A DNA stretch of 60,854 nt. It comes from an uncultured Parabacteroides sp. (GTDB lineage: Bacteria > Bacteroidota > Bacteroidia > Bacteroidales > Tannerellaceae). The DNA lies in the NCBI GenBank assembly GCA_944325335.1, contig CALUZR010000016.1, positions 1-60,854 on the forward strand, written 5' to 3'. Positions within the stretch are counted from its first letter, which is position 1. The number at the start of each line of letters is the position of its first letter. Of this stretch, positions 34,811 through 43,570 are shown in pieces. Position numbers and translations under genes: made by a program. The notes below the pieces were generated by a model, which saw nothing but the letters and a program-made list of their open reading frames with translations, was not told the DNA's origin and did no database searches.

Positions 34811-36001
34811 TCAGGCAGGTTTCCGTCCGACGATAAGCACTTTCTCCCCGTCGCGGAGGGTGGTGGCAAAGAGATACAAGTCGCCGCCCTCCGCTATTTT
34901 TGTCCGCTTGCGCAGCTCCTCTACCGAGAGCGGGAAGTTGCGAACGGCGATATTGGCACGAGGTATTTCGCGATGTAACGTCCTCCCTATCTTGGAAGAG
35001 AAAGGAACAACCTGCTCGACTCGGAAAGAACGCCCCGGGAAATCCTTCACCAATTCCTTCGAAGTATACAGATGGCTGCTGACATGCAACTTCTCTACCT
35101 CCAGCCGCACAGCAATCGTCTTGAAAGCGCCAGCTTTGAGCAACGCGGCATTCGGTTCGTAAAGATAATTGCCTACCGCCGAGGCCAACCGAAGCGGAGC
35201 GTCCCGTTCTTCGGCTTGCGTAAAGGAGAAATCCTCTTCTCCATGCGCCGTAAAATGCACGCAATGGATTAGTGGTTCTTCTTCACTTCCTCGTTGCACT
35301 TCGAATAAGAGCTCCTTGCATTCATTCCGAACGGCTATTACATGAATCGCCACCGTCCCCGGAAGTAAAGCCCGTGTCTGGCTAATGTCTGCCATAGGTG
35401 AAAGTTTCGCGATCACACGCGGCGCATTCCCCCACAACACAGGGAGCAGGGCAGGCAAATCCGGCTCACAGTCACTGAGCGCATACACCCGCCGATTTCC
35501 CGAACCGCGACGCGCCGGGTCAATATAAAACACATCCACCTCGGGAAGCTGGCCGAGGCATTGCGTCGCATCCGCATTCACCACCGTAATATTCGTCGCA
35601 CCCAACGCCTGGAAATTATGCCGGGCCACCTCGCAGTAAACCGGAAAACGCTCCACGTAAACCACCTCCCGTACTTTGCGCGAGAAGAAATAGCTATCAA
35701 TGCCCAGACCGCCCGTCAAGTCGCACAACCGATCGCCAATCCCCACCAAGCGTTGCTTATAAAGGGCTGTCTGCTCCGACGAACACTGCTCGGCAGCAAT
35801 CTTGGCAGGGAAAACCAGCTCCTCATTCGCATACCACGACGGCAGCTTCTCGCGTATTTGCCGCCGCGCCTCAATCTGTTCCACCAGAAACGGCACGTCC
35901 AGTCCCGGTTCGCGTTTCGCGCCAAGGAGTAGACGTGCCGTATCGTCCGCCAAGTGTTCGCGGACATAAGCTTTTTCGTTTTCGCCCCAAATCATCATCA
36001 A
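34811..36001 (-). CDS. THUMP-like class I SAM methyltransferase
   Basis: The 396-residue protein has a SAM-binding core with CDLTGGLGIDSYFFSRK (about residues 93-109), VEVVYVERF-like acidic loop II and VDVFYIDPARR, the DPPY-like motif IV of N-methyltransferases. The C-terminal third is a THUMP-like domain (IGRTLHREIPRANIAVRNFP). Related Bacteroidetes proteins are annotated as RNA methyltransferase-like; the substrate is not known. It is downstream of rseP across a 42-nt repeat array. Confidence 0.83.
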   Translation of the reverse strand: MMMIWGENEKAYVREHLADDTARLLLGAKREPGLDVPFLVEQIEARRQIREKLPSWYANEELVFPAKIAAEQCSSEQTALYKQRLVGIGDRLCDLTGGLGIDSYFFSRKVREVVYVERFPVYCEVARHNFQALGATNITVVNADATQCLGQLPEVDVFYIDPARRGSGNRRVYALSDCEPDLPALLPVLWGNAPRVIAKLSPMADISQTRALLPGTVAIHVIAVRNECKELLFEVQRGSEEEPLIHCVHFTAHGEEDFSFTQAEERDAPLRLASAVGNYLYEPNAALLKAGAFKTIAVRLEVEKLHVSSHLYTSKELVKDFPGRSFRVEQVVPFSSKIGRTLHREIPRANIAVRNFPLSVEELRKRTKIAEGGDLYLFATTLRDGEKVLIVGRKPA

Positions 36002-36051
36002 TGGAAATTATTTCATGCTATTTATTCGCTGGAAAGTACTTCTTTTGCCCA

Positions 36052-36258
36052 AGAAGCACCGCCCACGGTCGTGGAAAGGCTTCTTCTGCTCTAGAAGCAC
36101 CGCCCACGGTCGTGGAAAGTACTTCTTCTGCTCTAGAAGCACCGCCCACGGTCGTGGAAAGTACTTCTTTTGCTCAAGAAGCACCGTCCACGGTCGGGAA
36201 AGTGCTTCTTCTGCTCAAGAAGCACCGCCCACGGTCGGGAAAGCGCTTCTTGCTATTT
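36052..36258. repeat. Five tandem 41/42-nt units with hairpins
   Basis: Units start at AGAAGCACC 36052, 36093, 36135, 36177 and 36218, giving steps of 41, 42, 42 and 41. Each contains CCACGGTCGTGG (or its CCACGGTCGGG variant) and an AGAAGC...GCTTCT dyad between neighbouring units, so dyad centres alternate about every 20-21 nt. The mix of 41- and 42-nt steps breaks any reading frame. It fills the gap between rseP and the methyltransferase gene. Confidence 0.9.
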
Positions 36259-37582
36259 ATTGAAAGAAATAACGGATGACGTCGTTGCCATTCGCGTAGA
36301 GCAACAAGGCCAAAAGGAGGGCCATGCCGACCATTTGCGCCCTTTCAAGGAATTTGTCGCTCGGTTTGCGACGCGTCACGACTTCGTAGAGCAGGAACAT
36401 GATATGCCCGCCGTCCAACGCCGGAATCGGGATGATGTTCATGAAGGCGAGGATGACAGACAGCCAAGCCGTGCGCTCCCAGAAGAGTTCCCAATCCCAT
36501 ACCGAAGGGAAGAGGCTACCAATCGCGCCAAAACCACCCAAGCTGCTCGCGCCCTCTTTCGTGAATACGTATTTCATATCGTTCACGTATCCTTTCAGCG
36601 TATTCACACCCTTCTCAATGCCTGCCGGGAAGGACTCGAAGAAACCATACGTGCGCGTCACCGTCTGATACATATCGTAGGGATTGACCAACACGATGCC
36701 AATCTTCCCCAGCGAATCGACCTGCATCGCCAACGTATCATGCACACCGGCACGCGAAATTCCCAAACGGATTTCCTGTCCCCGATATTTACTGAAAGCA
36801 ATCTGCGCGTCAATGGCCGTAGGTGTCGCCTCGTTGTTCACCGAAAGGATACTGTCGCCCGGCTGTAAACCAGCTCGTGCCGCCGGCGCATCAGCTATAG
36901 GCAGCTCCTTTACAATCATCGGGAAACGCATGCTGGCAAATCCCTGTTTGTCGCGCAAGAGGCGTTGCATCATATCCTCCGGAATGGGAATCACGACCTG
37001 TTCATCTCCGCGGAGCACCGTCACCGTCTTCGCCTCCACTACGCTACGCAAACAGTCTTCACCAAAGCGTTCGAGCGTTACTGTATCCGCCTTCAAAAGG
37101 ATATCGCCATCTTCGAACCCGATCTTGTGGAACGTCTCGCTATAATCCATACCCATCTTCATGTTCTTGAGCGGCAGATACGTGTCGCCCCAATGGAAGA
37201 GGATCATCGAATAGATGAACAGGGCAAGGAGGAAATTGAACAATACGCCGCCCACCATAATCAAGAGCCGCTGCCCCGCCGGTTTCGAACGGAACTCATA
37301 CGGCTTCGGAGGTTGCGCCATCGCCTCGCGGTCCATGCTCTCGTCGATCATGCCCGAAATCTTGCAATAACCACCCAGCGGAAGCCAGCCGACGCCATAT
37401 TCCGTCTCGCTATTCTTCGGCTTGTAGCGGAAAAGGGCAAACCAAGGGTCAAAGAAAAGGTAAAACTTCTCTACCCGTACTTTGAAGATACGGGCAAAAA
37501 TAAAATGGCCAAACTCGTGTATAATCACCAATATGGAAAGGCTCAACAGGAGTTGGACCGCTTTAATCAAAAATGTTTCCAT
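36257..37582 (-). CDS. rseP: RIP metalloprotease RseP (site-2 protease)
   Basis: The 441-residue intramembrane zinc protease has IIHEFGHFIFARIF (HEFGH at about residues 22-26) in the first membrane helix, two PDZ-like regions (about 130-300) and the C-terminal LDGGHIMF zinc-ligand motif in a later helix. It cleaves membrane-anchored anti-sigma factors or signal peptides within the inner membrane. It is 30 nt downstream of dxr on the same strand, the usual rseP-dxr pairing. Its end overlaps the last bases of the repeat array. Confidence 0.95.
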   Translation of the reverse strand: METFLIKAVQLLLSLSILVIIHEFGHFIFARIFKVRVEKFYLFFDPWFALFRYKPKNSETEYGVGWLPLGGYCKISGMIDESMDREAMAQPPKPYEFRSKPAGQRLLIMVGGVLFNFLLALFIYSMILFHWGDTYLPLKNMKMGMDYSETFHKIGFEDGDILLKADTVTLERFGEDCLRSVVEAKTVTVLRGDEQVVIPIPEDMMQRLLRDKQGFASMRFPMIVKELPIADAPAARAGLQPGDSILSVNNEATPTAIDAQIAFSKYRGQEIRLGISRAGVHDTLAMQVDSLGKIGIVLVNPYDMYQTVTRTYGFFESFPAGIEKGVNTLKGYVNDMKYVFTKEGASSLGGFGAIGSLFPSVWDWELFWERTAWLSVILAFMNIIPIPALDGGHIMFLLYEVVTRRKPSDKFLERAQMVGMALLLALLLYANGNDVIRYFFQ

Positions 37583-37611
37583 TTAAATTCTGTTCTGTTC
37601 TATGTTTTGTT

Positions 37612-38760
37612 TTAAAATAATTCAGCTGCAATGCGCCGCGCCTCGGCATCAGTCTGCACGTAATCTTCATAAGAAGGTTTCGCAAGAAAGGGCGCCTTGG
37701 CCATGGTCTGTTCGATGACATCGCTCATCTGCAAAAAGCCGATGCGGTCTTCCAAAAAAGCCGCCACCACGACTTCATTCGCGGCATTCAGGATGCAAGG
37801 CATGTTTCCGCCCTGCCGCACCGCCTCGAACGCAAATGCCAAATTACGGAAGCGCTCCATGTCCGGTTCTTCGAACGTCAACGTGGCATATTGGTTGAAA
37901 TCCAAACGCGGCGCCTGGCTCTTCATCCGTTGCGGATAAGAAAAAGCGTAGGCAATCGGGAGTTTCATATCCGGAATACCCAGCTGGGCAATGACCGCAC
38001 CATCCTCGAATTGTACCATCGAATGGATAACAGATTGAGGATGCACCACAATCTGTATCTGTTCCGGCGCAACGCCAAAAAGCCACTTCGCCTCAATCAT
38101 TTCAAACCCTTTGTTCATCATCGAGGCGGAATCAATCGTAATCTTCGCACCCATGTGCCAATTGGGGTGCTTCAAAGCCTGTTCCTTCGTCACCACAACC
38201 AATTCTTCCCGCGATTTATGAAGGAAAGGCCCACCTGAAGCGGTAAGCAATAGCTTCTCAATTGGATTCCCGTTCGCTCCGTTCAAGCATTGGAAAATAG
38301 CCGAATGTTCCGAATCAACCGGCAGAATCGGCACCTGATGTTCCAACGCCAATGCCGTAATCAATTCACCTGCCACCACGAGCGTTTCCTTATTGGCCAA
38401 TGCGATAGCTTTTCCAGCTTTGATGGCCGCTATCGTCGGACGCAATCCGGCATAACCCACCATCGCCGTCAGTACCATGTCGATGGGGCCAGCTTGTACT
38501 ACTTGTGCGATAGCTTCGGCGCCCGCCCAGACTTTTATCGGCAAATCTTCCAACGCTTCTTTCAGCTCCGGATACTTTTGCTCGTTGGCAATGACGACGA
38601 CTTCCGGCATGAACCTCCGCGCCTGGTTTATTAATAAATCCACCTGGTTATTGGCCGTGAGCGCATAGACTTCGAAAAGGTCGGAATGTTCCGCCACCAC
38701 TTCCAACGCCTGCGTCCCGATCGACCCCGTGGAACCTAATATGGCTAATTGTCGTTTCAT
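37612..38760 (-). CDS. dxr: 1-deoxy-D-xylulose-5-phosphate reductoisomerase
   Basis: The 382-residue NADPH-dependent enzyme is the first committed step of the MEP isoprenoid pathway. The cofactor motif is LGSTGSIGTQAL; active-site segments are VDSEHSAIFQCL and LTASGGPF, with KITIDSASMMNKG after them. I chose ATG 38760 (MKRQLAILGS), because the longer frame to 38781 overlaps the M23 gene end and adds no family residues. It lies between the M23 peptidase gene and rseP. Confidence 0.96.
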   Translation of the reverse strand: MKRQLAILGSTGSIGTQALEVVAEHSDLFEVYALTANNQVDLLINQARRFMPEVVVIANEQKYPELKEALEDLPIKVWAGAEAIAQVVQAGPIDMVLTAMVGYAGLRPTIAAIKAGKAIALANKETLVVAGELITALALEHQVPILPVDSEHSAIFQCLNGANGNPIEKLLLTASGGPFLHKSREELVVVTKEQALKHPNWHMGAKITIDSASMMNKGFEMIEAKWLFGVAPEQIQIVVHPQSVIHSMVQFEDGAVIAQLGIPDMKLPIAYAFSYPQRMKSQAPRLDFNQYATLTFEEPDMERFRNLAFAFEAVRQGGNMPCILNAANEVVVAAFLEDRIGFLQMSDVIEQTMAKAPFLAKPSYEDYVQTDAEARRIAAELF

Positions 38761-38770
38761 CTTTCGTTCA

Positions 38771-39649
38771 CTAAAAAACAATAAAATCTTCCGGATTCAC
38801 CGGTTTTCCATTATACCACAACTCAAAATGAAGGTGCGGGCCGGTCGAGAGTTTGCCGGTATTGCCCGCCAGCGCGATGGCCTCGCCCGCCACAACTTGG
38901 TCGCCGGGTTTCTTCAGCAATAGTTCGTTGTGCTTATAAACCGATACAAATCCGTTCTTATGCTGTATTTGAATCACATTTCCCTGGTTGGAATCGAAGC
39001 CAGCGTAAATCACGGTCCCGTCCAGCGTCGCTACGACACTTTCTTTCGGAGCCGCGGCCACGTCTACCCCAAAATGTTGGATATTGGCTTGAAAGCGGGA
39101 AGAAACCATCCCGTTCACCGGCTTATAGAAGAAAAGCCCCTCCACGGGAAGCGGGTTCGGGTTGAGGATAGTCAGGTTGTATTTCTCTTCCTCTTCAAAG
39201 CTCTTTACGAACATTTTTTCCGCCTCGCTTCGGGGAATTTCGAAATCGGCATCCACACGTGCCAAGGAATCGATCTGCCGGATGGAATCCAACCGGATTT
39301 CACCCGATATGATTTCCGTCACATTCCGTAGATAAAGATCCTGAATCTGAATCATCCTTTCTAAGGAATCAGCCCGCATCGCATTTTGCATGATTGCCTT
39401 GCGTACCTCTACGTCCAAATAACCGGGAAGATAATTGCGGATAGGCGTCATAATAATAATGAAAGCGGTAAAAGCCACCAGCGAGAAGGCAAAAATGGCC
39501 AACGTCAAGAAGACCGAGAGCTGCGACAAGCGGACCGCCCATACCTCTTCGAGCGTATTCTCGTTGATGAACGAGAGCTTGTACTTAAAACGAATCCGTT
39601 TCCAGAACGATAGCTTCGAATTGCTCCTCTTCGGCTTCTTCCACTTCAT
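38771..39649 (-). CDS. M23 family peptidase with N-terminal membrane anchor
   Basis: The 292-residue protein has one N-terminal membrane segment (about residues 42-66) and a C-terminal LytM/M23 domain. Zinc ligands are visible in HFGVDVAAAP and LSTGPHLHFELWYNG. Such enzymes cut peptidoglycan cross-links or, if degenerate, activate amidases; the ligands look intact here. It is 10 nt after rimM and before dxr, in a cell-envelope operon. Confidence 0.92.
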   Translation of the reverse strand: MKWKKPKRSNSKLSFWKRIRFKYKLSFINENTLEEVWAVRLSQLSVFLTLAIFAFSLVAFTAFIIIMTPIRNYLPGYLDVEVRKAIMQNAMRADSLERMIQIQDLYLRNVTEIISGEIRLDSIRQIDSLARVDADFEIPRSEAEKMFVKSFEEEEKYNLTILNPNPLPVEGLFFYKPVNGMVSSRFQANIQHFGVDVAAAPKESVVATLDGTVIYAGFDSNQGNVIQIQHKNGFVSVYKHNELLLKKPGDQVVAGEAIALAGNTGKLSTGPHLHFELWYNGKPVNPEDFIVF

Positions 39650-39659
39650 ATCTGCATGC

Positions 39660-40184
39660 TTATAAATCCAACAAGCCTTCCGGCAAAGACATCTTCAGTT
39701 CCTTGCGGACAGCATCGATATCTTCGATAAAGGCTTCGACCGCAGGAATTAAAAGTTCCCTGCCAGCGTGGTCTATTTGGAGCAAGACATTCTCGGTCGA
39801 ATCGTCCACGTCGGTAATCTCGCCCAATTCCCCTGCGATCTTATCAACCACCCGGAAACCAATCAAACCTTCCCAACTCATATCCTCCCGCAAAGCCTCT
39901 TCGTCGAGCTTGGCCAATGGATAATATACCACCCGGTTACTAAACTCGCGGGCAGCAGCTTCCGAATCCACACCTTCCAACTTGAGGAGCATCGTCGTAT
40001 CCGTCTTATACCGGAAATCTTCTACGAAAAAGGGAACCAAGATACCCTCCATATCGCATACGATATAGCATGCTTCGTCCTCTTCCTCGAACACATCCCG
40101 GTCTACTACCAATGTAATCTCGCCTTTAATGCCATGTGGTTTGGCAAAGTGACCTATCCTTATGACCTCTTCCTGCCGAATCAT
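39660..40184 (-). CDS. rimM: 16S rRNA processing protein RimM
   Basis: The 174-residue protein has the N-terminal RimM β-barrel (IRIGHFAKPHGIKGEITLVV) and C-terminal PRC-barrel (GFRVVDKIAGELGEITDVDD ending with LIPAVEAFIEDID). It binds S19 in the 30S head and assists 16S maturation. It lies 19 nt after murA in a murA-rimM-M23-dxr-rseP run. Confidence 0.95.
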   Translation of the reverse strand: MIRQEEVIRIGHFAKPHGIKGEITLVVDRDVFEEEDEACYIVCDMEGILVPFFVEDFRYKTDTTMLLKLEGVDSEAAAREFSNRVVYYPLAKLDEEALREDMSWEGLIGFRVVDKIAGELGEITDVDDSTENVLLQIDHAGRELLIPAVEAFIEDIDAVRKELKMSLPEGLLDL

Positions 40185-40203
40185 TCTTTTTCCTTACATT
40201 ATA

Positions 40204-41508
40204 TTATATACGTGTGATGCGGGCACCGATTTGGTTCAAGCGCTTATCAATGTTTTGATATCCCCGGTCAATTTGGTCGATGTTATGGATCGTGCTGGTT
40301 CCTTCCGCACTCATCGCGGCTATCAAGAGGGCAATACCCGCACGGATATCCGGCGATACCATGGTAGATGCCCGTAAGTTGAAGCGATGCCCCAGTCCGA
40401 TGACCGTCGCCCGGTGCGGATCGCAAAGGATAATCTGCGCACCCATGTCGATGAGCTTATCCACAAAGAAAAGGCGGCTCTCGAACATCTTCTGATGAAT
40501 CAACACACTCCCGACCGCTTGCGTGGCTACGACGAGGAAGACGCTCAGCAAGTCCGGCGTCAAACCTGGCCAAGGCGCATCAGCAATGGTCATGATCGAC
40601 CCGTCGATAAAGGTTTCTATTTCATACGACTCGTGTGTCGGGATGTAAATATCGTCGCCCCGTTGCTCGACCGTAATACCCAACCGGCGGAACGAATCCG
40701 GGATAATACCCAACATCTCGTATGCCGTATTCTTGATTAAAAGCTCCGAAGCCGTCATAGCCGCCATGCCGATAAAGCTTCCCACCTCGATCATATCGGG
40801 AAGGATCGTATGCTCCGTCCCATGCAAAGCGGAAACGCCTTCAATAGTCAGGAGGTTCGAACCGACGCCCGTAATGCGTGCCCCCATCCGGTTCAGCATC
40901 TTCGAGAGTTGCTGAAGGTAAGGCTCGCACGCGGCATTGTAAATGGTCGTAGTCCCTTCGGCCAAGACGGATGCCATCAAGATATTGGCCGTACCGGTTA
41001 TCGAGGCTTCGTCCAAAAGCATATAGGCGCCTTTCAGTTTCTTCGCCTGCACTTCATATACTTGCCGTGTCGCGTCATACGAAAAAGAGGCTCCCAGCTT
41101 CTGAATCCCCACGAAATGTGTATCCAACCGCCGGCGTCCGATTTTATCTCCGCCCGGTTTCGGGAGCAAAGCCTTCCCGAAGCGCGCCACCAAGGGACCG
41201 ACGATCATGACCGACCCTCGAAGCGAAGTGCTCCGCCGAAGGAAATCTTCCGTCTGCAAATAATCCAAATTCACATCATCGGCTTGAAACGAATAGGTAT
41301 TCACGCCCAATCTCTCCACTTTTACCTGCATATCGCGCAAAAGCTGGATCAGATTATTCACATCCAAGATATCGGGAATGTTGTGGATAACCACCTTTTC
41401 GGGCGTCAACAAGACGGCACAAATCACCTCCAACGCTTCGTTCTTGGCGCCTTGCGGCGTAATCTCGCCCGATAGCCGGTGTCCTCCTTCTATGACAAAC
41501 GAACTCAT
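40204..41508 (-). CDS. murA: UDP-N-acetylglucosamine 1-carboxyvinyltransferase
   Basis: The 434-residue enzyme performs the first committed step of peptidoglycan synthesis, adding enolpyruvate from PEP to UDP-GlcNAc. Family landmarks are GAKNEALEVICAVLLT at the N-terminus and RLDTHFVGIQKLGA. At the active-site loop the sequence is KPGGDKIGRRR: Asp (residue about 121) replaces the Cys attacked by fosfomycin in E. coli MurA. The start overlaps the end of the DUF4290 gene by 4 nt. Confidence 0.95.
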   Translation of the reverse strand: MSSFVIEGGHRLSGEITPQGAKNEALEVICAVLLTPEKVVIHNIPDILDVNNLIQLLRDMQVKVERLGVNTYSFQADDVNLDYLQTEDFLRRSTSLRGSVMIVGPLVARFGKALLPKPGGDKIGRRRLDTHFVGIQKLGASFSYDATRQVYEVQAKKLKGAYMLLDEASITGTANILMASVLAEGTTTIYNAACEPYLQQLSKMLNRMGARITGVGSNLLTIEGVSALHGTEHTILPDMIEVGSFIGMAAMTASELLIKNTAYEMLGIIPDSFRRLGITVEQRGDDIYIPTHESYEIETFIDGSIMTIADAPWPGLTPDLLSVFLVVATQAVGSVLIHQKMFESRLFFVDKLIDMGAQIILCDPHRATVIGLGHRFNLRASTMVSPDIRAGIALLIAAMSAEGTSTIHNIDQIDRGYQNIDKRLNQIGARITRI

Positions 41509-42116
41509 CTGTTTTTCTTCGAGTTATTATTGCGTTTATTCGTATTGTTATTGTTCAGACGCGCCAAGAGTTCGCGGCTCTCGGCCAATTTGTATTCCTC
41601 TTCGTGCAAGACGATTTGCCCGTGAGAGAACTCTGCCAAGTCTTTAAATATCTTCCGGTCGTCTACCGATTCCTTATTCCACGTAAGGAAAGACTTCTTC
41701 ATTTGCGTGGCCAAAAGGCGGATCAGCTGGTCGCGTTCGGCACCTTGCGGATATTCCGTCGCCTTCTGTATCATCCGTTCCAACATCTTTCCGTAATGGC
41801 GATAACGGATACGCGAATTGTTGTAAGGCAAACGGGGCGGACGCGAATAAAGGTTCTCCTTCTGCACCACCTCGTAAGGGTAATCGATATCCAGCTTAAA
41901 GTCGGACATGATAGCCAAATGGTCCCACAAAATATGCTTGAAATCGTTCACATCCCGCAAATGGGGGAACATATTTCCCATCACATTAATAATCGTATTC
42001 GCGCAACGTTTGCGCTCTTCCCTGTCTTCAATGGTCAGGCAATAATCCACCATCCGCTGGATATTCCGGCCATATTCTGGCAATGCCAGTCTCTTTTCTT
42101 GCGTGTTATATTTCAT
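41505..42116 (-). CDS. DUF4290 protein
   Basis: The 203-residue soluble, helix-rich protein belongs to a Bacteroidetes-specific family usually located beside murA. Segments such as YNTQEKRLALPEYGRNIQRM and MGNMFPHLRDVNDFKHILWD are conserved. The C-terminus is Asn-rich (NNNNTNKRNNNSKKN), probably disordered. Function unknown. Coupling to murA by a 4-nt overlap suggests a wall-related role, which is inference. Confidence 0.88.
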   Translation of the reverse strand: MKYNTQEKRLALPEYGRNIQRMVDYCLTIEDREERKRCANTIINVMGNMFPHLRDVNDFKHILWDHLAIMSDFKLDIDYPYEVVQKENLYSRPPRLPYNNSRIRYRHYGKMLERMIQKATEYPQGAERDQLIRLLATQMKKSFLTWNKESVDDRKIFKDLAEFSHGQIVLHEEEYKLAESRELLARLNNNNTNKRNNNSKKNR

Positions 42117-42272
42117 TCTTTTTACTTGTTTGGGCGCAAATATACTGAATTTCTAAACAAAAAGCCCCGATATGCCCCTTAAAAGAATCAAAACCCCGCG
42201 GGCAATTCCTATTTTCCCCCTTTGGAAACTTGTTTTGATGCCCATCCCTTCTTCGTTTCCTGCTTGGAAATT

Positions 42273-42353
42273 CTATAAATATCGTCGATATTTGTACACG
42301 TATCGACGATATTTGTATATCTTTAGCCTAAAGATAAAGAAATATCGACGATA
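42273..42353. repeat. Four palindromes at 21-nt spacing (copy 2)
   Basis: This is a second copy of the 11253-11340 element. Centres are 42285, 42306, 42327 and 42348. The first dyad has T instead of A at its exact centre (ATCGTCGAT), and the last keeps AAATATCGACGATA but loses its right flank. Upstream sequence GGAAACTTGTTTTGATGCCC also resembles the iterons before copy 1. It lies between the DUF4290 start and the lipid-kinase end. Confidence 0.85.
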
Positions 42354-42416
42354 CGCGAAAAATAAATGCCGAGGAAAGGAAGTTTTCCCCAGCATCAATT
42401 GAAGTTTTTCGCCTTG

Positions 42417-43373
42417 TCAACGGAAAATATACGGGCGGCGCTGGTCGAAGAAACGCGAGACTTCGCCAAATATGGCCTGGACTTCCTTCCGGAAAGAAAC
42501 GACTTCGGGCGTAAAGACGCGGAGGGCGTGCGGGATGACGGCGAGGTCGATGCGGGCATCCGCCATGATGGGTTCGCCATCCAGGTGCATCCAGCCCGGT
42601 TTCTGGCGGATGATGGAAAGCGTGGTGGCTTTCATCGTCTTGATTTTACTATTCTTATCGATCTGTTTGGTAAACAATTGGATCGCGAGCTGGGGGATGT
42701 CTTTCGGGAGGAAAGGCGAAAGGATCGTGATGTCCATCTTCCCGTCTTGGATATTCGCATGCGGCGCGATGTAGGCATTATTTCCATATTGCGAAGCATT
42801 GCCGCACGCCACGAGGAAAGCCTTCTCTTGAATAGTTTCGCCATCGGCCAGCAAGTCGTACACCTCCGGCTGGTAGCTCAGGTATTCCTCGACGGTATTC
42901 TTTATATAAGTAAGAGAACCGCGCCGCTTCTCGCCCGCGAACTTCTGGCTTACCGCCGCATCGAAGCCGACTCCGCACGTACAAAAGAACACATGTTCGT
43001 TTGCCCGGCAACAATCGATGCTCAATTCATGCCCACGTTTAATGACTTCAAACGCGCGCCTCACGTCCATCGGGATATGAAGTTCGCGTGCTAATCCATT
43101 TCCTGAACCTTTCGGAATAATACCCAACACAGCATCGGTATGAACCAACGCCCGCGCGATTTCATTGACCGTACCATCGCCGCCCACGGCAATCACGCAC
43201 TTCGCGCCTTCTTTTATCGCCTCACGCGCCACGGTATTGGCATGTCCCGGATACTCCGTAAAACGGATGTTCAAATCATATCCTGCCTCTTTACATAATT
43301 GCTCAATCATCTTCGGGATCTTCCGCTTGGAACCGACCCCGGAAATCGGATTGATAATAGCTTGCACTTTCAT
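42417..43373 (-). CDS. Diacylglycerol/sphingoid lipid kinase family protein
   Basis: The 318-residue protein has the DAGK catalytic domain: INPISGVGSKRK at the start, AVGGDGTVNEIARALV (nucleotide loop) and IPKGSGNGLARELHIPMD, with a C-terminal β-sandwich ending in DGEPIMADARIDLAVIP. These kinases phosphorylate diacylglycerol, ceramide or sphingoid bases; position back-to-back with serine palmitoyltransferase makes a sphingolipid substrate possible. The two genes are divergent across a 197-nt promoter region. Confidence 0.88.
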   Translation of the reverse strand: MKVQAIINPISGVGSKRKIPKMIEQLCKEAGYDLNIRFTEYPGHANTVAREAIKEGAKCVIAVGGDGTVNEIARALVHTDAVLGIIPKGSGNGLARELHIPMDVRRAFEVIKRGHELSIDCCRANEHVFFCTCGVGFDAAVSQKFAGEKRRGSLTYIKNTVEEYLSYQPEVYDLLADGETIQEKAFLVACGNASQYGNNAYIAPHANIQDGKMDITILSPFLPKDIPQLAIQLFTKQIDKNSKIKTMKATTLSIIRQKPGWMHLDGEPIMADARIDLAVIPHALRVFTPEVVSFRKEVQAIFGEVSRFFDQRRPYIFR

Positions 43374-43466
43374 TTCAACACTTACTTTTTCTGATTCCAG
43401 CCGACAAAAATAATGCTTTTAGCAAAACTTTTGTGCCTTTTGATTACACAAAGTAAAAAATATTAC

Positions 43467-43474
43467 TACTTTTG
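43467..43474 (+). promoter_or_regulatory. -7 box of spt
   Basis: TACTTTTG matches the -7 consensus. A TTTTG at 43438-43442 is a possible -33 element, slightly far. The leader to the start at 43571 would be about 90 nt and holds a repeated TTAATCTG/TTAATGG word, with no recognised riboswitch. Confidence 0.6.
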
Positions 43475-43570
43475 CGGCTGGATTAATGGCTAAAGAAGCA
43501 GATTAGGGAACTATTAATCTGAAACTTAAAAGTAAATTAAGTAGATAAATCAATTCTCTTCATTAAGAAT

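Noticed and set aside
35935..36279. Frames through the 41/42-nt array
   Set aside because: Steps of 41 nt shift the frame between units, so no repeat is encoded consistently.
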